Below are positions 15,671 through 25,110 of a stretch of DNA of 64,000 bases, piece by piece. The first letter of the stretch is position 1; every line of letters starts with the position of its first letter. The DNA is from JAAGZL01 sp050290785 (GTDB taxonomy: Bacteria; Pseudomonadota; Gammaproteobacteria; Chromatiales; Chromatiaceae). Made by a program: the position numbers and the translations under genes. The stretch is taken from assembly GCA_050290785.1 (NCBI GenBank), contig JBNKIR010000047.1:1-64000 (forward strand), written 5' to 3'. Under the pieces are notes generated by a model that was given only the letters and a program-made list of their open reading frames with translations, had not been told where the DNA came from and searched no databases.

Positions 15671-15701
15671 GGGCGCACAGTATAACCTAAACTGCGCACC
15701 C
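15671..15701 (-). terminator. Hairpin between petC and sspA
   Basis: GGGCGCACAGT pairs imperfectly with ACTGCGCACCC (two mismatches). On the minus strand it is followed by TTTTACG. It probably ends the petABC message or attenuates read-through into sspAB. Confidence 0.5.
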
Positions 15702-15725
15702 TAGTATGATTTGATAGGTAATCAA

Positions 15726-16448
15726 TCAGTGAATATCCTTCCAATATTCCTTCTTCAGCATATAGGCCAGGACAAAAAATACACCGATAAACAGCAGAAC
15801 CCACTTACCCATGGACCTGCGTTTGATCTGAGCCGGCTCGCCTACATAGCTAAGGAACGCAGTCAGGTCACGCGCCACACCGTCGAACTCCTCTGTGCTC
15901 AGGGTGCCCGGCTTGACCAACTCCAGCTTTTCAATCACCTGCTTACCATCCACATCCTTGTATACGGCCTTTTGGGTTCCCTGCAACTGCCAAAGCACAT
16001 TGGGCATGCCTGCAGCTGGAAACACCAGATTATTGACGCCAAAGGGACGCGTTTCATCGAGATAGAAGCTGCGCAAATAAGTGTAGATATAGTCCACGCC
16101 ACGAGCACGAATCAGCACACTCAGATCGGGAGGAGTCACACCGAACCACTTCTCAGACTCATCCGGATTCATGGCGATATTCATGGTATCGCCTATGTTA
16201 TCCGTGGTGAACATCAAGTTTCCCATAACCTCGTCTGCGGTCAATCCCAGATCACTTACCAGACGATTGTAGCGCTGGAATTTCAGGGAGTGACACCCCA
16301 TGCAGTAGTTGACGAAGTACTTGGCACCACGCTGTAACGAGTCGGTGTCGGTGACATCAATATCTGCGGCATCGTAATGGCCACCACCTGCAGCCATGGT
16401 CAAAGCGGGCACTACGGCCAATAGAAATGCGAGAATCAGCTTTTTCAT
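15726..16448 (-). CDS. petC: Cytochrome c1 of the bc1 complex
   Basis: 240 residues: a signal peptide (MKKLILAFLL to TMAA), covalent haem site CMGCH (Cys49, Cys52, His53), the axial-methionine region (FPAAGMPNVLW), and a C-terminal membrane anchor (WVLLFIGVFFVLAYML) with a short basic tail. It takes electrons from the Rieske centre and passes them to soluble cytochrome c in the periplasm. It is the third gene of petABC; its ATG overlaps the petB stop by four bases. Confidence 0.95.
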   Translation of the reverse strand: MKKLILAFLLAVVPALTMAAGGGHYDAADIDVTDTDSLQRGAKYFVNYCMGCHSLKFQRYNRLVSDLGLTADEVMGNLMFTTDNIGDTMNIAMNPDESEKWFGVTPPDLSVLIRARGVDYIYTYLRSFYLDETRPFGVNNLVFPAAGMPNVLWQLQGTQKAVYKDVDGKQVIEKLELVKPGTLSTEEFDGVARDLTAFLSYVGEPAQIKRRSMGKWVLLFIGVFFVLAYMLKKEYWKDIH

Positions 16449-17674
16449 TTGGTCACCCTCTCTGGAACTGGCTTGGTCTGATCCATCTTGCTATAGATGG
16501 GCATCAACAGGAAGAAAGCAAAGTAATAGATTGTACCTATCTGCGCCATCACTTTATAAAGTGTGGTGGTGGGCTGCACGCCCAGATACCCGAGCATGAT
16601 GAAATCGACCGCAAACAACCCAAGCAGGATCTTGTAGAGGTTGCCTTTATAGCGGATCGATTTGACCGGGCTGCGATCCAACCAGGGCAAAAAGAACATG
16701 ATCAGGATGGAACCGAACATGGCGATAACGCCCGGAAATGCGGAACCGGCAATGGAAGGCACCGCACGCAAGATGGCGTAGAACGGTGTGAAATACCAGA
16801 CCGGAGCGATATGTGGCGGCGTCTTCAGCGGATTGGCCGGCTCAAAGTTCGGATGCTCCAGGAAGTAGCCCCCCATCTCCGGCGCGTAGAACACCACGGC
16901 GGCGAAGAGAAACAGGAAGGCCGCAACTACGGCAATATCCTTTACGGTGTAATAAGGGTGGAACGGTATACCGTCTTTAGGTATGCCATTCTCGTCCTTG
17001 TTCTTCTTGATCTCTATGCCATCCGGGTTGTTGGAACCCACCGCATGCAGGGCAACGAGATGGATGAACACCAGGGCGGCCAGGATAAACGGCAGCAGGA
17101 AGTGCAGGGCGAAGAAGCGGTTAAGGGTGGCATCGGAGATGACATAGTCACCACGGATCCAAACACCCAGCTCCTCTCCCACAAAGGGAACCGCGCTGAA
17201 CAGGTTCACAATAACCTGGGCGCCCCAGTAGGACATCTGACCCCAAGGCAACAGATAACCCATGAAGGCGGTAGCCATCATCACCAGATAGACAATCACG
17301 CCGATGATCCACAGCAGCTCACGTGGCTTACGGTAGGAACCGTACATCAACCCGCGGAACATATGCAGGTAGATCACGATGAAGAAGGCCGAGGCCCCGG
17401 TGGAGTGCAGATAGCGGATCAACCAGCCCCAATCCACATCACGCATGATGTACTCGACAGAACCGAAGGCCAGCCCCGCATCCGGCTTATAGTTCATGGC
17501 CAGCCAGACGCCGGTCAGAATCTGAATCACCAGCACCAGCAGGGCCAGGGAGCCGAAGAAGTACAGCCAGTTGAAATTCTTGGGGGCGTAATATCCGGCC
17601 AGATGCTCGTTCCATACCTTGGTCAGGGGATATCTCTCATCCATCCAGCCAACGAATCTCTTTAATGTGCTCAT
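16445..17674 (-). CDS. petB: Cytochrome b of the bc1 complex
   Basis: 409 residues with eight expected membrane helices. The haem-binding histidines are in the RYLHSTGASAFF/YLHMFRG helix and the LHFLLPFILAALVFIHLVALH helix. The quinol site is marked by WGAQVI and the PEWY-equivalent HIAPVWYFTPFYAILRA; the E is replaced by V (PVWY), a common variant in some proteobacteria. It forms the membrane core where quinol is oxidised. It starts on the last base of petA, so translation is coupled. Confidence 0.95.
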   Translation of the reverse strand: MSTLKRFVGWMDERYPLTKVWNEHLAGYYAPKNFNWLYFFGSLALLVLVIQILTGVWLAMNYKPDAGLAFGSVEYIMRDVDWGWLIRYLHSTGASAFFIVIYLHMFRGLMYGSYRKPRELLWIIGVIVYLVMMATAFMGYLLPWGQMSYWGAQVIVNLFSAVPFVGEELGVWIRGDYVISDATLNRFFALHFLLPFILAALVFIHLVALHAVGSNNPDGIEIKKNKDENGIPKDGIPFHPYYTVKDIAVVAAFLFLFAAVVFYAPEMGGYFLEHPNFEPANPLKTPPHIAPVWYFTPFYAILRAVPSIAGSAFPGVIAMFGSILIMFFLPWLDRSPVKSIRYKGNLYKILLGLFAVDFIMLGYLGVQPTTTLYKVMAQIGTIYYFAFFLLMPIYSKMDQTKPVPERVTK

Positions 17675-18267
17675 CAGGCAGCCCCTCCATCTTGACCGAT
17701 CATGATCTTGGTATCTGAGATGAAGTAGTGCTTTGGTACCACCAGGTTAGTAGGAGCAGGCACACCGGCGAACACGCGGCCGGCAAGATCAAAACGTGAA
17801 CCATGACAGGGGCAGAAAAATCCACCCTTCCAGTCCGGTCCCAGGTCCTCTGGGGCCATATCGGGACGATAGGTGGGTGAACAGCCGAGATGGGTACAGA
17901 TACCGATCGCCACCATGTATTCCTGTTTGATGGAACGGGTCCCGTTCTTACAATACTCAGGCTGCTGCGGTATATCTGAATTGGGATCGGCCAATGTATC
18001 GTTCATGGTAGGCAGATCCTTCAGGTTCTGCTCGGTACGCCGCACTATCCAGACCGGTTTTCCACGCCATTTGGCGGTCATCATCTGCCCAGGCTCCAGC
18101 TTGCTGATATCAGCCTCTACCGGAGCACCCGCTGCCTTGGCCTTTTCACTGGGGGCCCAGGCCGCCAGGAAAGGATATATCACAAAGCCGGTACCTATTG
18201 CACCGACCACACTAGTCGCGGCGGTCAAAAAACGCCGCTTCTTCAGATCAACGCCATCTGCGCTCAT
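17674..18267 (-). CDS. petA: Rieske iron-sulfur protein of the bc1 complex
   Basis: 197 residues. A twin-arginine-like N-terminus (KKRRFLTAATSVVG) is followed by one membrane helix. The [2Fe-2S] ligands lie in CTHLGC and CPCHGSRFD. It transfers electrons from quinol to cytochrome c1. First gene of the petABC operon. The complex needs a terminal oxidase or other acceptor not present in this window. Confidence 0.95.
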   Translation of the reverse strand: MSADGVDLKKRRFLTAATSVVGAIGTGFVIYPFLAAWAPSEKAKAAGAPVEADISKLEPGQMMTAKWRGKPVWIVRRTEQNLKDLPTMNDTLADPNSDIPQQPEYCKNGTRSIKQEYMVAIGICTHLGCSPTYRPDMAPEDLGPDWKGGFFCPCHGSRFDLAGRVFAGVPAPTNLVVPKHYFISDTKIMIGQDGGAA

Positions 18268-18470
18268 ACCTAACTACTCCCCATGCATGCTGGCCAGCAT
18301 ATGGGATTCTGATCCAGAATCGCTGCCCACCTAAGATTCTTTAGAATATGCTGATTTTGTCATAAAAAACTAACGGGGCATTTTCCAACAACGTGCAACC
18401 AAGGTCAAGACAGAGCTATTAATCGATGACCTGACGATATCTATAGCAGGTAGGCGCCAGATAATGTCCG

Positions 18471-19226
18471 TCAAACCGGGTTAGAAATGTCTATAAATGC
18501 ATGCTCCACCTCGAAGCGCTGCGCCAGATGTTCGCCCAGGGCCTGAATCCCCAACCTCTCGGTGGCATGATGCCCGGCGGAAAAGAAGTGCACACCCAGC
18601 TCACTGGCCAGGTGCATGGTCTGCTCAGACACCTCACCGGTGATAAAGGCATCCGCCCCGGATGCGGCGGCATGAACGATATGGTCTTCAGCCCCGCCAC
18701 TGCACCATGCGACACGCGCAATATCCGCCCTACCCCCAGGCAGATAGAGCGGCTCACGGCCCAGGGCCCGGATGATACGGGATCTGATCTGCTCCACCCC
18801 CTCGGGCTGCGGGAGATCCGCCGTCCAGAGCAGGCCATCCCCCGACCCTGCCGGGGACGCCCCTTCGAACCCCAGATGCCGTCCCAACAGACGGTTGTTA
18901 CCAAGCTCCCGATGCATATCCAGGGGCAGATGGTAGGCCATCAGGCTGATATTGTTGCGAAAGAGCGTTGCAACGCGCCGGCCTTTTATCCCGACCAGGA
19001 CGGGCGGCTCCCCCTTCCAGAAGTAGCCGTGATGCACCAACAGCAGGTCTGCACTCCGCTCTACCGCCGCATCGATCAGGGCCTGACTGGCGGTTACTCC
19101 GGTGACCACACGCCGCACCTCCTCAATCCCGGCATCCAGCTGCAACCCGTTCGGACAATAATCATCTATAGAGTCAGTCTGTAAAAACTCGTTGCAGTAC
19201 GCTTCCAACCGCTTCAATTCAATCAT
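18471..19226 (-). CDS. Nif3-like dinuclear metal centre protein
   Basis: 251 residues from ATG 19226 (a GTG at 19247 is also in frame). Metal ligands are in LLVHHGYFW (His-His) and near the C-terminus in FFSAGHHATERLG. The middle contains the AYHLPLDMH motif typical of the family, and the CPNGLQL near the start is a further signature. The family (YbgI/Nif3, sometimes called GTP cyclohydrolase 1 type 2) forms hexameric rings; its cell function is unsettled. Divergent from the algW/degS gene. Confidence 0.87.
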   Translation of the reverse strand: MIELKRLEAYCNEFLQTDSIDDYCPNGLQLDAGIEEVRRVVTGVTASQALIDAAVERSADLLLVHHGYFWKGEPPVLVGIKGRRVATLFRNNISLMAYHLPLDMHRELGNNRLLGRHLGFEGASPAGSGDGLLWTADLPQPEGVEQIRSRIIRALGREPLYLPGGRADIARVAWCSGGAEDHIVHAAASGADAFITGEVSEQTMHLASELGVHFFSAGHHATERLGIQALGEHLAQRFEVEHAFIDISNPV

Positions 19227-19291
19227 TGTTCTCGCCCCTGTCTTCACAGGCTATTATGTAAAGTGATAAGGCATGTTAGGATACACGGCCT

Positions 19292-20446
19292 ATGAAACTC
19301 CAGAAATTCTTTATCTTTGCCCTCACCTCAATCCTGGCTGGACTGGCGGCCGCATTTCTGGCCATCCAATTTTTCCTGGATACAGCCGAAAACCAACCGT
19401 CGGAGCAGGAGAACAAACCGGAACAGGTCGTTCAAACCTTTGCCCTGACGTCAGGCCCCGTCTCCTACGCGGACGCGGTTAAAAAGGCATCGCCCTCAGT
19501 GGTGAATATATACACCACCAAACTTACGGTACAGCGTACCCAATCGTTCTTTGACAACCCGGTGTTTCAGCGCTTTTTCGGTGACCGCCTCTCCATCAAG
19601 CCACGGGTGAAGAGAGAGAACAGCCTGGGATCCGGAGTTATCATAAGTAGTGACGGTCTTATCATGACCAACAACCACGTTATCCAGGATGCCGAAGAGA
19701 TCTGGGTGGTGCTGGGCGACGGCCAGCCCATGAAGGCCCAGGTTGTAGGGACAGACCCGGATACCGACCTGGCACTGCTCAACACCGGCCAAAAAGGGCT
19801 TAAGGCCATCCACGCGGGAGACTCCAATAACCTGCAGGTGGGAGATGTGGTGCTGGCCATCGGCAACCCATTTGGTGTCGGCCAGACCGTGACCATGGGC
19901 ATCGTCGGCGCCACCGGACGCAGTCAACTGGGTATAAACACATTTGAGAATTTCATACAGACCGACGCCGCCATCAATCCCGGCAACTCGGGTGGAGCAC
20001 TCATCAATGCCCATGGTGAACTGGTCGGGATCAACACTGCCATCTTCTCCAAAAGCGGCGGCTCTCACGGCATCGGCTTTGCCATTCCGGTAAAGCTGGC
20101 CGAAGGGGTGATGCAACAACTACTCAAAAACGGACGGGTAGTCAGGGGATGGCTGGGGTTGGCGGGACAGGACATGACAGCCGAACTGGCCAAGTCATTC
20201 AATCTGAAAGAGGCCGCCGGAGTACTCATATCCGGGGTCCAGGAAGGCGGTCCGGCAGACCTGGCAGGGATAAGACCTGGAGACATAATCTCTCAGATAA
20301 ATGATCAGGGGCCTATGAGCACCTACGAAATCCTCAACTACATCGCCACCCTCACGCCTGGCGGCAAGGTGGAGGTATCAGGCTGGAGAGGCGATAGCAA
20401 ATTCAAAACGGAAGTGACTGTAGCTGAGAGGCCACAGCAACAATAA
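19292..20446 (+). CDS. Membrane-anchored serine protease, DegS/AlgW type
   Basis: 384 residues: one N-terminal membrane helix (about 5-28), a trypsin-like domain with His129 (TNNHVI), Asp159 (DTDLALL) and Ser233 (GNSGGAL), then one PDZ domain (about 285-375). One helix plus one PDZ separates it from the two-PDZ DegP/DegQ. Family members sense misfolded outer-membrane proteins and start the cleavage of anti-sigma-E. The DegS/AlgW name follows from architecture and from its place beside his/murA genes, as in Pseudomonas. Convergent with hisC: only seven bases separate the stops. Confidence 0.88.
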   Translation: MKLQKFFIFALTSILAGLAAAFLAIQFFLDTAENQPSEQENKPEQVVQTFALTSGPVSYADAVKKASPSVVNIYTTKLTVQRTQSFFDNPVFQRFFGDRLSIKPRVKRENSLGSGVIISSDGLIMTNNHVIQDAEEIWVVLGDGQPMKAQVVGTDPDTDLALLNTGQKGLKAIHAGDSNNLQVGDVVLAIGNPFGVGQTVTMGIVGATGRSQLGINTFENFIQTDAAINPGNSGGALINAHGELVGINTAIFSKSGGSHGIGFAIPVKLAEGVMQQLLKNGRVVRGWLGLAGQDMTAELAKSFNLKEAAGVLISGVQEGGPADLAGIRPGDIISQINDQGPMSTYEILNYIATLTPGGKVEVSGWRGDSKFKTEVTVAERPQQQ

Positions 20447-20453
20447 GCAGCGC

Positions 20454-21545
20454 CTACAGGACCTGGACCAAGGCCTCCAAGAAGGCGCCGTTCTCCTCCG
20501 GTGTTCCGATCGTTATGCGCAGACACCCCTGCAACATGGGATTGGCCCCATGCAGATTCTTCACCAATACGCCTCTATCACGCAGGGCGGCATGGATCTC
20601 TCCCGCGCGACCTTCAGGCATCCTAGCCAATATAAAGTTGGCCTCGCTGGGAAACGGCGTGATTCCATCTATGGCCTGCAGCGCCTCAAACACCACCGAG
20701 CGCTGCTCCCTGATCTCTGCGGTCTGGGCAACAAAAATATCCTGATGACGCAGGGCAAACTCTGCAGACACCTGGGTAAGGACGTTGATATTGTAGGGCA
20801 GCCTGGTCTTATCGATCTGCTCGATCCACTCCGGAGCACCGGCCAGCAGCCCCAGCCGCAGACCGGCCAGGCCCATCTTGGAGACGGTGCGCATCACCAA
20901 CAGATTTGGATACTCCCCAATCCTGGACATGAAGCTGGCGTCGGTAAAGGGGGCATAGGCCTCATCGACCACCACCACACCGGGCGCGGCCGCTATGATC
21001 TGTTCCATCTCCTGCTGTGAGAACAGATTACCGCTGGGGTTATTGGGGTAGGCCAGGAACACCAGTGCCGGCCGCCTCTGTTCCAGGACCTGCAGAATGG
21101 CTGGCGTATCGAGACTGAAGTCATCCGCCCGCAGCGGCACACCCACGTACTCCATGCCGACAAACCTGGCTATCATGTCATACATAACGAAACCGGGATC
21201 GACAGATACGATAGTGCGCCCCGGACCGCCCAGGGTCATGGCCAACATCTGGATCAGCTCATCGGAACCGTTGCCCAACAGAAGCCTGGCCCCAACCGGC
21301 ACATCCATCGCCTCAAGCAGCCGATCGGTCACCGCCGCGGCCTGTGGATCCGGGTAGCGATTGACATCCACGGTACTCAGCAGCTCCAGCCACTCTTCAC
21401 GCAGATCATCCGGCCATGTATATGGGTTCTCCATGGCGTCCAGTTTGATCAGGCCAGCCGCATCCGGCACATGATAGGCGGATATGGCCTTTATCTCGGG
21501 CCGCACCCACTCCTCCACCAGATCTTTTATGGTCTTTTCTTTCAT
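20454..21545 (-). CDS. hisC: Histidinol-phosphate aminotransferase
   Basis: 363 residues, fold-type I PLP enzyme. The cofactor lysine is Lys223 in TVSKMGLAGLRLG; the AYPNNPSGN and VVDEAYAPF motifs are in place. It converts imidazole-acetol phosphate to histidinol phosphate. Last of a run murA-hisG-hisD-hisC on the minus strand, with 29 bp to hisD. Confidence 0.95.
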   Translation of the reverse strand: MKEKTIKDLVEEWVRPEIKAISAYHVPDAAGLIKLDAMENPYTWPDDLREEWLELLSTVDVNRYPDPQAAAVTDRLLEAMDVPVGARLLLGNGSDELIQMLAMTLGGPGRTIVSVDPGFVMYDMIARFVGMEYVGVPLRADDFSLDTPAILQVLEQRRPALVFLAYPNNPSGNLFSQQEMEQIIAAAPGVVVVDEAYAPFTDASFMSRIGEYPNLLVMRTVSKMGLAGLRLGLLAGAPEWIEQIDKTRLPYNINVLTQVSAEFALRHQDIFVAQTAEIREQRSVVFEALQAIDGITPFPSEANFILARMPEGRAGEIHAALRDRGVLVKNLHGANPMLQGCLRITIGTPEENGAFLEALVQVL

Positions 21546-21574
21546 GGAATCCCTCTCTGCCTACAGACAGAAAT

Positions 21575-22885
21575 CTACTCAGCGTCCGGGTCTATCCGGT
21601 ATTCCGCAGCCCGCGCATGGGCGGTCAGACCCTCCCCACGGGCCAAAACCGACGCCGTCCGACCCAGGACATCCGCCCCCTGCTCCGAGGCCATAATGAG
21701 ACTGGAGCGTTTCTGGAAATCATACACTCCGAGCGGCGACGAGAAACGTGCGGTTCGGGACGTTGGCAAGACATGGTTTGGTCCGGCGCAGTAGTCCCCC
21801 AGCGGTTCGGAGGTGTGGCGCCCCATGAAGATGGCCCCGGCATGGCGAATCTTCCTGGCCATCTCCTCAGGCCGCTCCACAGATAACTCCAGGTGTTCCG
21901 GCGCGATGCGATTGGCCAGGACACACGCCTCGTCCAGATCCCTACACAGGATCAGGGCGCCACGCTCACGCAGGGCAGCGGCAATGATCGCCTCACGCTC
22001 CATGCCGGGCAAGAGGCGTTCGATGCTCTCGCGCACATCACGTAAAAACCCAGCGTCCGGGGAGATCAGGATAGACTGGGCGTTCTCATCATGCTCGGCC
22101 TGGGAAAACAGGTCCATGGCCACCCAGTCCGGATCGGTCCGGCCATCACATATGACCAGGATCTCTGAAGGCCCGGCCACCATATCTATCCCCACCTGGC
22201 CAAAGACCGCACGTTTGGCCGTGGCGACATAGATATTGCCCGGACCCACTATCTTATCCACCGCCGGGATGGTCTCAGTGCCATAGGCCAGGGCGGCCAC
22301 CGCCTGGGCGCCGCCCATGGTGAAGACGCGATCCACACCACTGACATGGGCCGCAGCCAACACCAGTTCGTTCAGGATTCCACCGGGTGTAGGGACGGCC
22401 ATGATGACCTCGGACACCCCGGCCACCTTGGCCGGTATGGCGTTCATCAAGACCGAAGAGGGATAGGCGGCCTTGCCGCCAGGGACGTACAGACCGACCC
22501 GGTCCAGAGGCGTGATCTGCTGGCCCAGCAGGGTCCCGTCCGCCTCCGTGTAGCTCCATGACTCCATCTTCTGATGTTGCGCATAGGAACGGATTCGATC
22601 AGCGGCGTGTTGCAGGGCATCCCGCCTCTCCTGCGGCAGCCCGTCCCACGCCTGCTCCAACCTGGAGTGCGGAACATCCATCCCTGCCACATCTTTGGCC
22701 TCCCAGCCGTCAAAACGGCGGGTGTACTCCAACAGCGACGCATCACCGCGACTCCGGACATCTGCAATGATCTGGTCGACCACCTGGTTGACCTCCGCAT
22801 CGGACACGGACTCCCAGGCCATGAGGTCGTCCAGCTGACTGTCGAATTCCGCATCACCGGTAGATAGTGTTCGGATCTCTGCCAT
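21575..22885 (-). CDS. hisD: Histidinol dehydrogenase
   Basis: 436 residues. It carries the family signature around VDKIVGPGNIYVATAKRAVFG, the zinc and catalytic segment (AEHDENAQSILI, then APEHLELS), and the C-terminal GDYCAGPNHVLPTS. It oxidises histidinol to histidine with 2 NAD. In operon with hisG (19 bp upstream) and hisC. Confidence 0.96.
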   Translation of the reverse strand: MAEIRTLSTGDAEFDSQLDDLMAWESVSDAEVNQVVDQIIADVRSRGDASLLEYTRRFDGWEAKDVAGMDVPHSRLEQAWDGLPQERRDALQHAADRIRSYAQHQKMESWSYTEADGTLLGQQITPLDRVGLYVPGGKAAYPSSVLMNAIPAKVAGVSEVIMAVPTPGGILNELVLAAAHVSGVDRVFTMGGAQAVAALAYGTETIPAVDKIVGPGNIYVATAKRAVFGQVGIDMVAGPSEILVICDGRTDPDWVAMDLFSQAEHDENAQSILISPDAGFLRDVRESIERLLPGMEREAIIAAALRERGALILCRDLDEACVLANRIAPEHLELSVERPEEMARKIRHAGAIFMGRHTSEPLGDYCAGPNHVLPTSRTARFSSPLGVYDFQKRSSLIMASEQGADVLGRTASVLARGEGLTAHARAAEYRIDPDAE

Positions 22886-22904
22886 TGCCTTTCCTATTCT
22901 TGAT

Positions 22905-23552
22905 TTATGTGCTCTGCAGGTCGACCGCCGCCCGCATGGCCTCCAACAGCTGCATCACCGTACTGTGCTTCATCTTCCATGATGCCTTATTCACCACCAG
23001 ACGTGAACTTATATCCGCCACATGGGCCAGCGGCACCAGGCCATTGGCCTTGAGGGTATTGCCGCTCTCCACCAGATCCACGATCAGATCAGACAACCCC
23101 ACCAGCGGCGCCAGTTCCATGGATCCGTAAAGTTTGATGATCTCAACCTGCTGTCCCCGTGAGGAAAAGTAGCTGCGGGCAGAATTCACATATTTGGTGG
23201 CGATGCGTAACCGGTTGCCATCCATCTTGGCATCGGGATGTCCGGCCACCATGAGGCGACACTTGGCGATCTGCAGATCCAGAGGTTCATACAGACCCTC
23301 ACCGCCGTGCTCCATCAAGGCATCCTTCCCGGCAACACCCAGGTCAGCCGCACCCCACTGCACGTAGGTCGGCACATCCGTGGCACGTATGGTGACCAGC
23401 TTCACCTCCGGGTGATTGGTATCCAGGATCAGCTTGCGGCTGGTCTCAGGATCATCCGTCGGCTCTATCCCGGCATGGGCCAACAGGGGCAGCGTCTGTT
23501 TAAAGATGCGTCCCTTGGAAAGGGCGATAGTGATAGGCTTTTCAAATCTCAT
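22905..23552 (-). CDS. hisG: ATP phosphoribosyltransferase, short form
   Basis: 215 residues, matching the short HisG form, which lacks the C-terminal regulatory domain and needs HisZ for activity. Motifs: IALSKGRIFKQTLPLL, GVAGKDALMEHG, and the PRPP-binding SGNTLKANGL. First step of histidine synthesis. hisZ is not in the window. It follows murA by 38 bp. Confidence 0.95.
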   Translation of the reverse strand: MRFEKPITIALSKGRIFKQTLPLLAHAGIEPTDDPETSRKLILDTNHPEVKLVTIRATDVPTYVQWGAADLGVAGKDALMEHGGEGLYEPLDLQIAKCRLMVAGHPDAKMDGNRLRIATKYVNSARSYFSSRGQQVEIIKLYGSMELAPLVGLSDLIVDLVESGNTLKANGLVPLAHVADISSRLVVNKASWKMKHSTVMQLLEAMRAAVDLQST

Positions 23553-23590
23553 CTTGATCTGGATCTGCGGGTAAGCCCCCGCCTTATTTG

Positions 23591-24850
23591 CTAGTTTGGC
23601 ACCCTGCGGATCTGGGCGCCAAGACCAGCCAGTTTCTCTTCGATATTCTGGTAGCCACGATCAATATGGTAAATGCGGTCCACAATGGTCTCGCCCTCCG
23701 CCACCAGACCGGCCAGCACCAGACTGGCGGAGGCACGTAGATCGGTCGCCATCACCGGGGCACCGGTCAGCTTCTCCTTGCCGGTACATATGGCGGTGTT
23801 GCCTTCCAATTTTATGTCCGCCCCCAGACGCTTCATCTCCTGCACATGCATGAAACGGTTCTCGAACAGGGTCTCTGTGATGGTGCTGACCCCTTCGGCC
23901 ACACAATTCATGGCCGTAAACTGGGCCTGCATGTCTGTCGGAAAGGCCGGATATGGCGCGGTGTGGATATCCACCGCCTTGGGACGTCTGCCCTGCATAT
24001 CCAGTTCTATCCAGTCCTCGCCGACCACTATATCCGCCCCGGCATCCCGCAGCTTTACCAGAACGGAATCCAACAGATCGGCATTGGTATCTCGCACCCG
24101 TACCCGTCCACCCGAGATGGCCCCGGCCACCAGAAAGGTACCGGTCTCAATGCGATCGGGCAACACATCATATTCAGTCCCGGTGAGACGCTTGACCCCT
24201 TCGATGACAATGGTATCGGTCCCAGCACCCTTGATCTTTGCCCCCATGGCATTGAGGCAGTTGGCCAGATCCACCACCTCAGGCTCCCGCGCCGCATTCT
24301 CGATTACGGTCTCGCCATCGGCCAGTGCTGCCGCCATCATCAGGTTTTCGGTGCCGGTTACGGTCACCAGATCCATCATCAGGCGTGCGCCCTTGAGGCG
24401 ATCGGCCTTGGCCCGGATGTAGCCACCGTCCATAACTATGTCGGCGCCCATAGCGCGCAGACCATCTATATGCAGGTTTACCGGTCTGGAGCCGATGGCG
24501 CATCCGCCCGGCAGCGACACATTGGCCTCGCCAAAACGGGCCAGGAGCGGCCCCAATACCAGGATGGACGCCCGCATGGTCTTTACCAGATCATAGGGTG
24601 CCGTGTAATCGGCAATGGTATTGGAGTCAGCGGTTATACGCATGCGTTCATCTATGGTCAGGGTTACCCCCATGCGCCCCAACAGCTCTATGGTGGTAGT
24701 GATATCGTGCAGATGCGGCAGGTTGCCGATGGTGATCTCACCATCCGCCAACAGGGTTGCAGCCAGGATAGGCAAGGCAGCATTCTTGGCGCCGGAGATG
24801 CGTACGTCGCCTTCAAGGGCGCCGCCGCCGGTAATGATTAGTTTATCCAT
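23591..24850 (-). CDS. murA: UDP-N-acetylglucosamine 1-carboxyvinyltransferase
   Basis: 419 residues from ATG 24850, the standard MurA length; an upstream in-frame start adds 12 residues of no merit. The catalytic cysteine is Cys117 in PGGCAIGSRPVNLH; KNAALPILAA and the Arg-rich MRASILVLGPLLAR are present. It catalyses the first committed step of peptidoglycan synthesis and is the target of fosfomycin, to which the cysteine makes it sensitive. In most gammaproteobacteria bolA and mla genes lie just upstream; here bolA is missing and a terminator separates mlaC. Confidence 0.96.
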   Translation of the reverse strand: MDKLIITGGGALEGDVRISGAKNAALPILAATLLADGEITIGNLPHLHDITTTIELLGRMGVTLTIDERMRITADSNTIADYTAPYDLVKTMRASILVLGPLLARFGEANVSLPGGCAIGSRPVNLHIDGLRAMGADIVMDGGYIRAKADRLKGARLMMDLVTVTGTENLMMAAALADGETVIENAAREPEVVDLANCLNAMGAKIKGAGTDTIVIEGVKRLTGTEYDVLPDRIETGTFLVAGAISGGRVRVRDTNADLLDSVLVKLRDAGADIVVGEDWIELDMQGRRPKAVDIHTAPYPAFPTDMQAQFTAMNCVAEGVSTITETLFENRFMHVQEMKRLGADIKLEGNTAICTGKEKLTGAPVMATDLRASASLVLAGLVAEGETIVDRIYHIDRGYQNIEEKLAGLGAQIRRVPN

Positions 24851-24926
24851 AGATATAAAAACGTATGGCCGATCGGCCCGCCCCAATGAAATTCAGAGAT
24901 TGAAAAACGGGATATGATATAAGAAA

Positions 24927-24957
24927 AGCCGTGTAAACGGAAAGCATTTACACGGCT
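24927..24957 (-). terminator. Strong terminator after mlaC
   Basis: Perfect 11-bp stem AGCCGTGTAAA/TTTACACGGCT with a 9-nt loop. On the minus strand it is followed by TTTTCTTATAT. It closes the mlaC unit and separates it from murA. Confidence 0.85.
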
Positions 24958-25110
24958 AGATACATATATTTACTGGTGTTCAGACGCAATAACACAAGGA
25001 TTACAAAGGCATTTGCGAATTATTGCAGTCCTGCCCGTCAATCTGCGGCAGACCCATCTCCCGTCATTCCATATCAAAACAGGGGGTAAAACTGCTGCCG
25101 CGAACGACCC

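Noticed and set aside
16427..17665. A 412-residue open frame opposite petB
   Set aside because: It is the antisense of a highly conserved gene, His/Gln-rich with no motif, and has no ribosome site. GC-rich codon bias creates such shadows.
23846..24841. A 331-residue open frame opposite murA
   Set aside because: Antisense shadow with no recognisable domain. MurA explains the DNA completely.
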